Assembly (NCBI GenBank): GCA_005805505.1
Contig: SYMJ01000129.1
Location: forward strand, 1-56,547
DNA from: Verrucomicrobiales bacterium
Lineage (GTDB): Bacteria > Verrucomicrobiota > Verrucomicrobiia > Limisphaerales > UBA9464
DNA: 56,547 nucleotides
Direction of reading: 5' to 3'
The translations under genes and the position numbers were made by a program. Shown piece by piece: positions 10,540-20,612 of this stretch (positions within the stretch are counted from its first letter, which is position 1; each line of letters starts with the position of its first letter). Under the pieces are notes generated by a model. It had not been told where the DNA came from. It saw only the letters and a list, made by a program, of their open reading frames with translations, and did not search any database.

Positions 10540-11316
10540 GTGCAATTAACGCACTCAGTAGACCCGCACGGGATTAAAGCAGCTGATCTCGTTCCAGAGG
10601 CCGGTGCCGATCGCTCGCATCTTGTCGGGTATTGGCTTCTTGGCTGGGCCCTTGTCGGATTACCGTTTCTGGGTCTGTTGTTTTGGTCCGATGATTGGTT
10701 GCGCTCGCAACGGTCAGCCTTGGGCGGAAAGGGTTGGAACCTCTTGGCATCGACCATCAGCGGTTCGGCCAATGGATTTGTTCTGATTCCCGCAGTTGTG
10801 GGGTTGGGGGTGTGGTTCAAACGTAGCTCGCAACGCAGGGCTGCCAGGCTCCTAGGGGCGATGTTGCTGTCCAGCCTTGTGTCAGGCGTTGCAGGCACGG
10901 GACTGCGATCGATCATCGGCAGGACCCGACCAGAGGTGTCGGTGGAGCAGGGGTGGTTTGGTCCACGCAAAGATGGACGTTGGATTATCGGACGCCACGC
11001 CTACGCATCGTTTCCCTCCGGACATGCTTCTTTAGCTGCAGGTTTGGGTTTTATGGCCTTCGTCTGGGGTGCTCGTACTGGAGGCCTGGGTCTAGCTTTT
11101 GCACTTGCGGTGGGTTGGTCCCGGTTCCATCTGGGAGCCCATCGGGCTTCAGACGTATGGGCTGGTTTGCTCGTTGGAGCGCTGACGGTCACCCTTTTAT
11201 GGCCATCCTGCTGGGCTTGGGTCCATCGAGGGAAGCGACCCAGTGGGTGGCCATGGAGTGGGTGGGTGGTGGGAGAAATTTCTCACAACACCCCGGTCGA
11301 CTCTCGACAGGGCTGA
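10540..11316 (+). CDS. PAP2 family phosphatase
   Basis: PAP2 motifs KDGRW..., SFPSGHASLAAG and SRFHLGAHRASDVWAG; multiple TM helices; GTG start. Confidence 0.88.
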   Translation: MQLTHSVDPHGIKAADLVPEAGADRSHLVGYWLLGWALVGLPFLGLLFWSDDWLRSQRSALGGKGWNLLASTISGSANGFVLIPAVVGLGVWFKRSSQRRAARLLGAMLLSSLVSGVAGTGLRSIIGRTRPEVSVEQGWFGPRKDGRWIIGRHAYASFPSGHASLAAGLGFMAFVWGARTGGLGLAFALAVGWSRFHLGAHRASDVWAGLLVGALTVTLLWPSCWAWVHRGKRPSGWPWSGWVVGEISHNTPVDSRQG

Positions 11317-11520
11317 ACTCGACGCCCTTGGGGCTCGAGGTGATGTCACTGTGTTTGGATGGGTTCTAATTCATGCCCCAGAGACTGTAAGAGAACCCAG
11401 CGTTTCTTTCTGATTCGTAGACGAGATCTAAAGTTTGTCCCGGCAATGGGCGATAAACAGGAATGGTCAGGTCCGAGGCTCCTTTTCATGGGCGACTCGC
11501 GATCACGGCTTGTAGGCGCC

Positions 11521-12891
11521 ATGCAAATTCAAACCGTTCACAATCGTATCCTGATACTGACTGTTTCCGCTGCAATCGTACCTATTCTAATAGTTTCAGT
11601 TCGAGGGCTGTTGGGAGAGGGGATCGGTAAGTATTCTAGCTGGTGGATTGCGGCCGTTGCCGCAGCGTCGATAGGCGCTTTGGGTTCCTTGACCCGAACG
11701 GCCTTGGCCGACTTTGAGAAAATGCCCGCCCAAGAGTTCGAAGACACCCAAGGCAAGGCGCTGGCGGAGGCCTTTCGGGCACTAGCGACTGCTGAGAAGA
11801 AGTGCAAGGATCTCGAGTCCCAGAACGAACGCCTCCAAGATCGATCTGTTTTTCTCCAGGGAAAGATCCGCGATTTGGAGGCGGAGATGATTGCTAAAAC
11901 TGAGCCAAAACCGCTGGGGATTCTCGATGGATTGCGCTCGATGATCAGCAAGGCGGGTGAGCGAGTGACCACCACACTCACTGGGGGGGCTCAGTTGGAA
12001 GTTGGTTTGGCATTGTCTAAGGAAGAAGTCGATGGGGTGCAAATCATGCTCGATTCTTTGGGACGCAAACTGGCCCGTCCTCCGGTTGAAGAAATGATGG
12101 AGGCCAACACTGGCGAATATTCCACCCGAATGCTGTTGGTTGAGGACGATCAGACCAGCCGTCGTCTCATAAGGGCCCTGCTTCCCAAAGAACTTAAAGT
12201 GTCCATGACCGAGGCCGAAGACGGTCAGGCGGCGTTGAGCATGATGGAGAAGCCCCCGTACCCGGATATCATTGTCTGTGACGTGTTGATGCCCAACATG
12301 GATGGATTGGAGTTCATTGCCCGCCTTCGCGCCCTTCCGCGATTCTCCAATATCCCGGTGGTCATGATCTCGGCCAATGCGTTCAAGGACAACGTTGCTA
12401 AGGCGGCCGCCCTCAAAGTGACTCGTTTTTTGAGCAAACCCTTGGAGCGGAAAGACTTGAGCGACGCCATCGAGGCCGCCCTGAAGGAGGTCAGTAGCAA
12501 GGGGTCGGCCCTCTTCGAGGCTCAGCAACGCCTGTGTCTCGATGACAAGGCCTACTTCGAGTTGTCGACGGGTTTCTCGCGTGCCATCGGCGAGTCCATC
12601 ACCTTTGTGCGTTCTTCGATTAGCCGGGATCGATGGCAGGCTGCGGCTCTACGCGTCAACGCCCTCAGAGGATCCATCCAGATGGTGGGCGACGAGCGTC
12701 TCTCGGTGGTCATTACGCGGCTTGAAGCTCAGTTGAGGCTGGCTGACATCACCGGCGTTACCATTGAGCTCGAGACGCTCGAGCAGGAAAACGAGCGCTT
12801 CATGCGCACTTTGGTCCACCTCTACACTGCAGAACTAAAACCCGCTTCCGAGGGAGCCAATTCTAACATGGCTGTAAAAACTCCGAACTGA
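11521..12891 (+). CDS. Membrane-anchored response regulator (TM + coiled coil + REC + C-terminal helical domain)
   Basis: Two N-terminal TM segments, coiled coil, receiver domain (LLVEDDQTSRRLIRALL...DIIVCDVLMPNMDGLEF...VVMISA...FLSKPLE), helical C-terminus. MQIQTVHN at 11521 chosen as start. Confidence 0.8.
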   Translation: MQIQTVHNRILILTVSAAIVPILIVSVRGLLGEGIGKYSSWWIAAVAAASIGALGSLTRTALADFEKMPAQEFEDTQGKALAEAFRALATAEKKCKDLESQNERLQDRSVFLQGKIRDLEAEMIAKTEPKPLGILDGLRSMISKAGERVTTTLTGGAQLEVGLALSKEEVDGVQIMLDSLGRKLARPPVEEMMEANTGEYSTRMLLVEDDQTSRRLIRALLPKELKVSMTEAEDGQAALSMMEKPPYPDIIVCDVLMPNMDGLEFIARLRALPRFSNIPVVMISANAFKDNVAKAAALKVTRFLSKPLERKDLSDAIEAALKEVSSKGSALFEAQQRLCLDDKAYFELSTGFSRAIGESITFVRSSISRDRWQAAALRVNALRGSIQMVGDERLSVVITRLEAQLRLADITGVTIELETLEQENERFMRTLVHLYTAELKPASEGANSNMAVKTPN

Positions 12892-13104
12892 TGCCCGTTC
12901 AGCGCGCGCCTTGGGGTTCTGGCGCCGGAGGTCAGGCATTCACCCGGTTGAATTCAAAGCCCACATGAGGTGTGTCCGATTTTGGCAGCACAGGCATAAG
13001 GCTGAGCGGCATCAGGCCGAGCGCCATGAGGCCGGTCGGAAACTGGAACGGCCGCTGTGCAAAGCCTTCTTCCTCAAACGCAGCACTGGCCGTAGCCTCC
13101 GCGA

Positions 13105-15273
13105 GTGATTTCGTTGGCCGATACTTCCGCGGGACAGGAGCCCACCGATTGGGTGGAGCCTGTTCGGGAGATCTTTTCCCCAAGCGGACTGCTTTCCCGG
13201 GCCAGCAACTTTGAGTACCGCCCTGAGCAACAGCAGATGGCTATGGCCGTCGCCTCGGCACTTCAGAACCGCCAGCATTTGCTTGTGGAGGCCGGTACCG
13301 GTGTTGGTAAAAGTTTTGCATACCTGATTCCGGCAATTCTATTTGCCGTTGGGCGCAAGAAGAAGGCGGTGATCTCCACCCACACGATTAATTTGCAGGA
13401 GCAGTTGGTGGAGAAAGATCTGCCCGTCCTGAAGCAGGTGCTCCCGGTAGACTTCAGTTTCGCGATGCTGAAGGGGCGCTCGAATTACTTGTGCACCCGC
13501 CGCCTGCGCAAGGCCATGCAGCAATGTGATTCGCTCTTTACCTCCCCGGAAGCGGCCGAGTTGCGTCGGATCGAAGAGTGGAGTCGCACCACCCAAGATG
13601 GTTCGCTGAGTGACTTCTCGGTGGAACCCGATCCCAAGGTCTGGGAGCACGTCTGCTCTGAGCGCGGGTTGTGCACTCCCAAGAAATGCGGTTTCCAGAG
13701 TGATCAGGCCAAGTTGGGGCCCGTTTGTTTCTTCCAGCGCGCCCGCCAGAAGATTCTCGGAGCCGATGTGTTGGTGCTCAACCACACCCTGTTTTTTACA
13801 TTGCTCAACGGAGTCGAGTCCGATCCCGAGGGCGGTGTCCTTTTCAAGAACGACTTCGTAATCTTCGATGAGGCTCACATGGTCGAATCGGTCGCTGCGC
13901 GGCATATCGGGGTGCGGGTAAGCAGCGGCCAAGTCCGCTATGCGCTCCAGCGTCTCTGGAACCCACGGACCGAGAAGGGCCTTTTGTCCACCTTGCGTTC
14001 GGCATCCAACGTTCGATTGGTGTCGGATGTGCTGAAGGAGACCGACGACTTTTTTGTGCGGGTGGAGGACTCCTGCCAGGAGTTAGCCCGATCGGCGACC
14101 CCGTCGGACTCGGATCGGCCTACGCCCAGTGAACAGCCCTCCCGGGTTTGGAAAGAGTTGCGGATCCGCAGGCCAGACCTTGTCCAAGACAGCCTGACCC
14201 TACCGCTGCAGCGCTTGCGCGAGCAAATCCATGAGCTCATCCAGACCTCCGAAGACAAGGAGACGGGCGAGGAGTTGATGGAATGCAACCGTCGCTTGGC
14301 AGACCTTAAAGTGGCCGTCTCCACTTTTCTGAGTCAGACAGCCGAGGATCATGTCTATTGGGTGGAGCGTTCTGGGAAGACTCAGAAGAATCTTTCGTTG
14401 AATGCGGCTCCGGTCGAGGTGGCCGACTTTTTACGTCAGCGGCTCTTTGAATCGGGAACTTCCGTGATCCTGACCAGCGCCACCCTCGGAACGACAGGGC
14501 CTTCCGGAGCGGCCGCCGCCCCTTCGATTCCGCTGCCGCGGTCCCCGATGTCCGCGGCGTACCCCGCGGGCTCCGCGCTTCCCAGAGCAGGCTCAATAGC
14601 GGCGCTTCGCTATGTGGCCGGAAGGGTAGGGGGTGAAGAGGCCCAGGGGCTTCAGGTGGGTTCGCCGTTTGATTATCCCCGGCAAATGACCTTGTTCGTC
14701 GCAGGCAAGATGCCCGATCCCCGGGAAGCGGGTTATGAGGACGCGCTAGTTCATTGGATCGAGCACTTCATTACTCGGACCCATGGCAAGGCCTTCGTGT
14801 TGTTCACGAGTCACCGATTGATGCTCCAGGTCGCGGGGCGGATGGAGTCGTTCTTTGGTCGACTGGGACTCGAGTGCTACGTGCAGAACACCGGAATGCC
14901 TCGATCGACCATGTTGGAAAAATTTCGAGAAAACCGAGATTCGGTCCTCTTTGGAACCGACAGCTTTTGGCAGGGGGTGGACGTGCCGGGTGATGCTCTG
15001 AGCAATGTCATTATTACCCGGTTGCCCTTTGCCGTGCCGGACCACCCGTTGGTGGAGGCCCGGATCGAGCAAATCGAAGCCGAGGGCGGCAACGCCTTCA
15101 GCGCCTTCAGCCTTCCAGAGGCCATTCTCAAGTTCCGGCAGGGTGTCGGCCGGCTCATCCGAACCAAGACCGACACCGGGATCGTGGTGATTTTAGACAA
15201 TCGCGTGCTGACCAAACGCTACGGCAAGGCGTTTCTGGAGTCGGTTCCCCCGTGCCCGATGGAGATTGTTTGA
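13105..15273 (+). CDS. DinG/Rad3-like ATP-dependent DNA helicase
   Basis: Walker A EAGTGVGKSFAYLIPA, Cys cluster compatible with 4Fe-4S (YLCTRR...VCSERGLCTPKKCGF), IFDEAHMVES, ILTSATLGT, FRQGVGRLIRTKTD; GTG start. Confidence 0.88.
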   Translation: MISLADTSAGQEPTDWVEPVREIFSPSGLLSRASNFEYRPEQQQMAMAVASALQNRQHLLVEAGTGVGKSFAYLIPAILFAVGRKKKAVISTHTINLQEQLVEKDLPVLKQVLPVDFSFAMLKGRSNYLCTRRLRKAMQQCDSLFTSPEAAELRRIEEWSRTTQDGSLSDFSVEPDPKVWEHVCSERGLCTPKKCGFQSDQAKLGPVCFFQRARQKILGADVLVLNHTLFFTLLNGVESDPEGGVLFKNDFVIFDEAHMVESVAARHIGVRVSSGQVRYALQRLWNPRTEKGLLSTLRSASNVRLVSDVLKETDDFFVRVEDSCQELARSATPSDSDRPTPSEQPSRVWKELRIRRPDLVQDSLTLPLQRLREQIHELIQTSEDKETGEELMECNRRLADLKVAVSTFLSQTAEDHVYWVERSGKTQKNLSLNAAPVEVADFLRQRLFESGTSVILTSATLGTTGPSGAAAAPSIPLPRSPMSAAYPAGSALPRAGSIAALRYVAGRVGGEEAQGLQVGSPFDYPRQMTLFVAGKMPDPREAGYEDALVHWIEHFITRTHGKAFVLFTSHRLMLQVAGRMESFFGRLGLECYVQNTGMPRSTMLEKFRENRDSVLFGTDSFWQGVDVPGDALSNVIITRLPFAVPDHPLVEARIEQIEAEGGNAFSAFSLPEAILKFRQGVGRLIRTKTDTGIVVILDNRVLTKRYGKAFLESVPPCPMEIV

Positions 15274-15364
15274 AAGGCTCGGCCCGGATCCATTGTTGGT
15301 TTCTTCCCGTGAACCCACGGTTCAATGCTTCCCTCGCGCCTCTCGGCTTCGGTAGGTTGGGGCC

Positions 15365-16237
15365 GTGCATTTCCGCAAGGTGACGTTGGTGGGCGTGGGC
15401 CTGCTGGGCGGTTCGCTCGGTATGGCGCTTCGGCGCCGTGGCCTGGCGGATGAGGTCCAGGGCTTCGTCCGGCGGGCTTCCTCGGTGGCCGAGTGCCTAG
15501 CTCTGGGCGTGGTGGACCGGTGTTCGCGCAATCTGGCCGAGGCCGTGGTGGATGCCGACCTAGTGGTCTTGTGTTCCCCGGTCGGGCAGAGTCCTGGGTT
15601 GTTCCGAGAAATGTCCCGGCACTTGTCACCCGATTGTCTGGTGACGGATGTGGGCAGCGTGAAATCCGATCTGGTGGCCGAGATTGAGCCGTTGGCCCAA
15701 GGGGCGGGCGTTCGATTTGTCGGCAGTCATCCGATGGCCGGGGCCGAGAAGAGTGGTCCGGCCCATGCCCGGGCTGACCTGTTCGAGGGAGCTGTCTGCG
15801 TGGTGACTCCTACGACGGCGAGCGCCCCCTCCGCCGTGCTCGCCATCCGATCCTTGTGGGAGGCGGTGGGCTCGCGGGTGCTTCAAATGAACCCGGTGCT
15901 CCACGACGATTTGGTGGCCCGCTGCAGTCACCTGCCGCATGTGGTGGCCGCTGAGTTGGCCAACTACGTCCTCAGCCCGGTCCACCCGAAGGAACAATCC
16001 GATCTCTGCGCCGGCGGATTTCGCGACACCACCCGGATTGCCTCCGGGTCTCCAGAAATGTGGAGAGACATCGCCTTGGCCAACCGGCGTCACCTCTCCC
16101 GGGTGCTGGGAGTCTTCATCGAGGATTTGTCTGAATTCCGACTGGCTCTGGACGCGGGTGACGAGAAATCCATCGAAGATTTCTTCCGCCAGGCCAAATC
16201 CCGAAGAGATCTCCGCTTTCCCGATCCCGAGCCCTAG
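15365..16237 (+). CDS. tyrA: Prephenate dehydrogenase
   Basis: Rossmann motif VTLVGVGLLGGSLGMALRRRGLA, DVGSVKSDLV, FVGSHPMAGAEKSG; GTG start. Confidence 0.9.
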   Translation: MHFRKVTLVGVGLLGGSLGMALRRRGLADEVQGFVRRASSVAECLALGVVDRCSRNLAEAVVDADLVVLCSPVGQSPGLFREMSRHLSPDCLVTDVGSVKSDLVAEIEPLAQGAGVRFVGSHPMAGAEKSGPAHARADLFEGAVCVVTPTTASAPSAVLAIRSLWEAVGSRVLQMNPVLHDDLVARCSHLPHVVAAELANYVLSPVHPKEQSDLCAGGFRDTTRIASGSPEMWRDIALANRRHLSRVLGVFIEDLSEFRLALDAGDEKSIEDFFRQAKSRRDLRFPDPEP

Positions 16238-16253
16238 AAAACCGCCTGAGCCG

Positions 16254-17522
16254 ATGCCGCTGCCCGACCTCATTGAGATCGTTCCTCCGCCTTCTCCCAC
16301 CTTCGTGTCCATCACGGTACCGGGATCCAAGAGCATCACCAATCGTGCTCTTATCTTGGCGGCCTTGTCGTCCGGCACGGTCACGCTGACCGGGGCCTTG
16401 TGGAGCGAAGACACGCACGTCATGACCGAGTGCTTGCGTCAGTTGGGATTTGCTGTGGGTGTGGCCCAAGACCTCGCCGAGGAGGCTAATCGCGTGATTC
16501 AGGTGGAAGGGTTGGGGGGGCGGATTCCAAGGGCCGGCACGGAGTCCTCACCCTTAGAATTGTATGTGGGCAATGCCGGGACGGCGGCCCGTTTTCTGGC
16601 GGCCATGGTGTGCTTGGGAGAGGGGTGCTACCGGTTGTCAGGGGTGCCCCGAATGCATGAGCGCCCCCAGGCGGCCTTGCTTCAGGCCCTCCGCTCGTTG
16701 GGATACCGGGTGGACGCACCCGGAGACCGTCTGCCTGCCGTGATCCACGGATCCGGTCCTCGGTCTGGGGCATGCCGGGTCAGCGTAGCGGAGAGTTCGC
16801 AATTCGCTTCGGCCCTCCTGCTTCCGGGGAAGGTGGCGGGTTGGGAAGTGCAAATCGCCGACGCCAATCCGGATGAGTTGCCGTATGTCGAAATGACCCG
16901 TCGACTGGTCGAGTCCTTCCCGCACTCCGGCGGCAATTTCCAGGTGGAGCCCGACGCCTCTAGCGGCAGTTACTTTTGGGGCGCCGCCCGTTTGATGGGC
17001 AAAAACCGGGTCGAAGTCGCCCGTTGGCCCAATTCGGGATGGCAGATCGATGCACGGTATCCGGACTTCCTCGATCTGCCGGCCGAGGTTTCGCGCGAGA
17101 GCGATCTGGGAGACAGCATCATGACGGCCATCACGCTGGCTTCCTTAGAAAACCATCCGGTCCGCTTTACCGACTTGGGGCGTTTACGCCTGCAAGAATG
17201 CGAGCGGGTCCAGGCGCTGCGCACCGAATTAATTAAGTGCGGTGCCAGCGTGACCGAGTCCGGTGACAGCCTGCTGATCCGTCCCTCAATCCTGCACGGG
17301 GCCGAGATCGAAACCTACGACGACCACCGCATGGCCATGTGCTTCGCCATGCTGGGGTTAAGGATTCCTGGTATGCGATTGGGCAACCCTCGCTGCGTCC
17401 GCAAGACCTTCCCCAATTTCTTCCGCAAACTGGCCGGGTCGCCCCCCTTTGGTCTTGGGGCGATCATTCTCGATGCCACCACCGGTCGAGTGCTCCCCCT
17501 GAACGAACTCAACGCTGAATGA
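16254..17522 (+). CDS. aroA: 3-phosphoshikimate 1-carboxyvinyltransferase
   Basis: VPGSKSITNRALILAAL, LYVGNAGTAARFL, DDHRMAMCFAMLGL. The ORF is open from 15939 but MPLPDLIEI at 16254, just after tyrA, is the likely start. Confidence 0.92.
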   Translation: MPLPDLIEIVPPPSPTFVSITVPGSKSITNRALILAALSSGTVTLTGALWSEDTHVMTECLRQLGFAVGVAQDLAEEANRVIQVEGLGGRIPRAGTESSPLELYVGNAGTAARFLAAMVCLGEGCYRLSGVPRMHERPQAALLQALRSLGYRVDAPGDRLPAVIHGSGPRSGACRVSVAESSQFASALLLPGKVAGWEVQIADANPDELPYVEMTRRLVESFPHSGGNFQVEPDASSGSYFWGAARLMGKNRVEVARWPNSGWQIDARYPDFLDLPAEVSRESDLGDSIMTAITLASLENHPVRFTDLGRLRLQECERVQALRTELIKCGASVTESGDSLLIRPSILHGAEIETYDDHRMAMCFAMLGLRIPGMRLGNPRCVRKTFPNFFRKLAGSPPFGLGAIILDATTGRVLPLNELNAE

Positions 17523-18220
17523 AGACCAAGACACTCAAGCTCCCCCAAGTCATTGCGGTCGACGGTCCCAGCGCGTCGGGCAAGGGGACCTTGTCCCGTC
17601 GGATGGCCCGCGAATTGGCCTATATTTATGTCGATTCGGGAGCCATGTACCGGACGCTGGCCTGGTATTGCTTGCAGCGGCAAATTCGACTCGAAAAGCC
17701 CATGACCGACGCCGACGAAAAGGCCGTCGTTCGTCAGCTTCGCAGCTGGAAATGGGAGCTCCGCGTGATCGACGATCAGGCATGGATCCATGTCGATGGG
17801 TATTTCCCAGCGACCGAGATTCGCACCGATGTCGTCGAGAAGGCGGTCCCGGTCGTCGCACAAATTGGCAAGGTTCGGGACTGGATGGTGGCCCGACAGC
17901 GGGACTGTGCCGCCCTCGGGCCGCTGGTCATGGAGGGACGCGATATCGGCACCGAGGTGTTCCCGTTGGCCCCGGTGAAATTCTTTCTCGAGGCCGATGC
18001 CGCAGAGCGTCAGCGCCGGATTACCGACCGTGGGGGATCCACCGACGGAGCCTGGCGCGATAGCATGGACATCCATCGCAAGAAAGGGGCACTAATCCCG
18101 GCTCTCGATTCCGTCCGCATCAACAACACCGGACAAACCCCGGACGAGACCTTTGCCGTGCTCATGGGCCATGTCCGCGAGCGCCTCGGGTCCCGTTTGG
18201 AGAATCCGAAGCAGGAATGA
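17519..18220 (+). CDS. cmk: Cytidylate kinase
   Basis: AVDGPSASGKGTLSRRMA, YVDSGAMYRTLAWY, LVMEGRDIGTEVFP; ATGA overlap with aroA. Confidence 0.92.
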   Translation: MKTKTLKLPQVIAVDGPSASGKGTLSRRMARELAYIYVDSGAMYRTLAWYCLQRQIRLEKPMTDADEKAVVRQLRSWKWELRVIDDQAWIHVDGYFPATEIRTDVVEKAVPVVAQIGKVRDWMVARQRDCAALGPLVMEGRDIGTEVFPLAPVKFFLEADAAERQRRITDRGGSTDGAWRDSMDIHRKKGALIPALDSVRINNTGQTPDETFAVLMGHVRERLGSRLENPKQE

Positions 18221-18224
18221 TCTG

Positions 18225-19907
18225 ATGGCTCCGACCCCTCGAACGATGCGGATCGGGTGGCTGCTTAAGCTGCTGTTGGGATGGGTCTGGATCGGTTCCT
18301 GGGTTGCCGAGGCTGCCGGCAATGAGGTGTTGGTCATCTACAATGCTCAGATGCCTGCCTCCGAGGCGGTGGCACGGCATTATGCCCGGCGGAGGTCGGT
18401 GCCGGATTCCCAACTTTTGGGCCTTCGCCTTCCTGATTCGGGGACCATTTCCCGTGCGGACTACATTTCAGGGATTCAGGAACCGGTCCGCAGGCATCTC
18501 GTGGAAAAAGGCTTGGCGGAGTGGGTGCCCGATTCCAGTTCGCCGCCGCAGGGTCGCAAGGCAACGGCCCGGAATCGCCTGCGTCTCATCCGCTCGGAGA
18601 TTCGCTACCTGCTTCTGTGCTATGGGGTGCCGTGGTATATTCCTCACGACCCGTCGATGCGCAGTGAAACAGGGGGCATCCCTGCCCAATTTTTGCGCAA
18701 TGACGCCTCGGTGGACGATGAGTTGGCCTTGCTGCCTCGGCTGGGTTTTAACGACCCGATTGCGACCTCCCCCAATCCTGTGGTCGGAGCCACCAATGCG
18801 GCCCAGATCCACCCCACGAATGGCGTCTTCATGGTGACGCGGTTGGACGGACCCACGCCGGAGATCGCTCGGGGCCTGGTGGACAAGGCGCTGGAGGCCG
18901 AGTCTCGGGGATTGTGGGGGCATGCCTACATTGACCTGCGAGCCATTACCAATGGGCCCTATTGGTGGGGCGACCGGATGATTACCAATGCAGCGGTGGC
19001 CGCCAAACGGCTGGGATTCGAGACCTTCGTCGACAATCAACCCGCGAGCTTGGGAGTCGGATATCCCCTGAGTCAGGTGGCCCTCTATGTGGGTTGGTAC
19101 GACAGTGGGGTGACTGGACCGTTCTACCGGGCCAGCGTCGAATTCCTCCCTGGAGCCTTCGCCTACCACTTGCATTCCTTTAGCGCGGCCAACCTTAGAT
19201 CGGCCTCCGAAAACTGGGTGGGCCCGCTCCTAGCCCGCGGAGCCACCGCCACCATGGGTTGTGTGGCTGAGCCTTATTTGGAGTTCACCCCCAATCCGGC
19301 CATGTTCCTGGAACGTTGGGGATACGTCGGGATGACCCTGGGCGAAGCGGCAACCGCGGCGCACCCGGTGCTGTCCTGGCAGACGGTGGTGGTGGGAGAT
19401 CCGTTGTACCGGCCGTTTGGTCGCCTGCTGGCTGACGATGGCAAACGCCTGGATGCTGCCAACGATCCGTCGACGGCCTACGCGCTGGTCCGCAACGCCA
19501 ACTTCCAACTCATGGCGGGCCGCCCGGTGGAAGCAGTGCGCGACCAGCTCGAGGGACAACGCTGGGCCACTAATCATGCTGTCGTGGCCGAAAAAATAGG
19601 ACGTCTGTACTGGTCGAGCATCCGGGTCCGCCGGGCTTTGGAGTGGTATGACACGGCCCTAGGTCTGACCAACGCCACACCGATGCAGCGTCGTCGCCTG
19701 CTGCTGGACAGCATCGAGGCCCATCGTGTCCTCGGGCAGCCGGCCGAGGCGTACCAATGTCTAGAACAGATCATTGTCACGTCGCCTCCGGATGTAGACA
19801 TTCAGGATCTACGCATCCGTCAATTGCAGTTCGCCCGCGACATGCGGGATGTGGAAAAAATCACCGCCGTTTCCAATGAAGTTCAGCGCCTGGGTGGGAA
19901 GCGGTGA
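18225..19907 (+). CDS. TIGR03790-like family protein
   Basis: N-terminal signal, NEVLVIYNAQMPASEAVARHYARRRSVPDSQLLGL..., CYGVPW; matches the TIGR03790 architecture seen in Verrucomicrobia. MAPTPRTMR at 18225 chosen as start. Confidence 0.72.
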   Translation: MAPTPRTMRIGWLLKLLLGWVWIGSWVAEAAGNEVLVIYNAQMPASEAVARHYARRRSVPDSQLLGLRLPDSGTISRADYISGIQEPVRRHLVEKGLAEWVPDSSSPPQGRKATARNRLRLIRSEIRYLLLCYGVPWYIPHDPSMRSETGGIPAQFLRNDASVDDELALLPRLGFNDPIATSPNPVVGATNAAQIHPTNGVFMVTRLDGPTPEIARGLVDKALEAESRGLWGHAYIDLRAITNGPYWWGDRMITNAAVAAKRLGFETFVDNQPASLGVGYPLSQVALYVGWYDSGVTGPFYRASVEFLPGAFAYHLHSFSAANLRSASENWVGPLLARGATATMGCVAEPYLEFTPNPAMFLERWGYVGMTLGEAATAAHPVLSWQTVVVGDPLYRPFGRLLADDGKRLDAANDPSTAYALVRNANFQLMAGRPVEAVRDQLEGQRWATNHAVVAEKIGRLYWSSIRVRRALEWYDTALGLTNATPMQRRRLLLDSIEAHRVLGQPAEAYQCLEQIIVTSPPDVDIQDLRIRQLQFARDMRDVEKITAVSNEVQRLGGKR

Positions 19908-20572
19908 TTCATTTGCAGGTTCCTCGTGTTGCTATGACCCCTGAAGCCCTCCGACACCTCGTTGAATCGGATCTCGTAATGGGTCGCCTTATCCAAAAAA
20001 TCGGTGCCTGCACCTTGAATCCAGAGCCTCAGCGAACTCCGTTCGAGTCGCTGGTCCGGGCTGTGGCCCACCAGCAGCTGCATGGCAAGGCCGCTGAAAG
20101 TATTTTGGGACGGTTTTTGGCTCGATTCCCCGGCCGCCGATTTCCTCGGCCCAAAGACTTGGAGTCGATCACTGATGGAGACTTGCGATCCTTCGGCTTC
20201 TCGGGCTCTAAGGCGGCCGCCATCCGAGATATCGCCGCCAAGGCCATCGATGGCACCGTGCCCACTTCACGGAAGATTCGAGCTCTTTCTGACGAGGAGA
20301 TTGTCGATCGACTCAGCGCCTGTCGCGGGGTCGGGCGGTGGACCGTCGAGATGCTGCTCATCTTCAAGTTGGGGCGGCCGGACGTTTTGCCGGTCGACGA
20401 CTTCGGCGTTCGGGAGGGGTTCCGTGTCACCTACGGGCACGAGGCTCAACCTCGGCCGAAGGAGTTGTTGGCCTTGGGTGAACGCTGGCGTCCGTTTCGA
20501 ACGACCGCGGCCTGGTACTTATGGCGGGCTGCCGATGCCGCGAAGCTCGTAGCCAAGGTTTTAAAACATTAA
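19904..20572 (+). CDS. DNA-3-methyladenine glycosylase II (HhH-GPD, AlkA-like)
   Basis: HhH-GPD motif LSACRGVGRWTVEMLLIF...DVLPVDDFGVREG; 4-nt overlap with the upstream gene; GTG start. Confidence 0.88.
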   Translation: MIHLQVPRVAMTPEALRHLVESDLVMGRLIQKIGACTLNPEPQRTPFESLVRAVAHQQLHGKAAESILGRFLARFPGRRFPRPKDLESITDGDLRSFGFSGSKAAAIRDIAAKAIDGTVPTSRKIRALSDEEIVDRLSACRGVGRWTVEMLLIFKLGRPDVLPVDDFGVREGFRVTYGHEAQPRPKELLALGERWRPFRTTAAWYLWRAADAAKLVAKVLKH

Positions 20573-20612
20573 ATGGCTGGTTCGGAAGGGAATCCGCCTC
20601 CCGCCAGGGCTG

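Noticed and set aside
15939-16253. N-terminal extension of aroA
   Set aside because: Lies in another frame inside tyrA; EPSP synthase similarity only begins after 16254.
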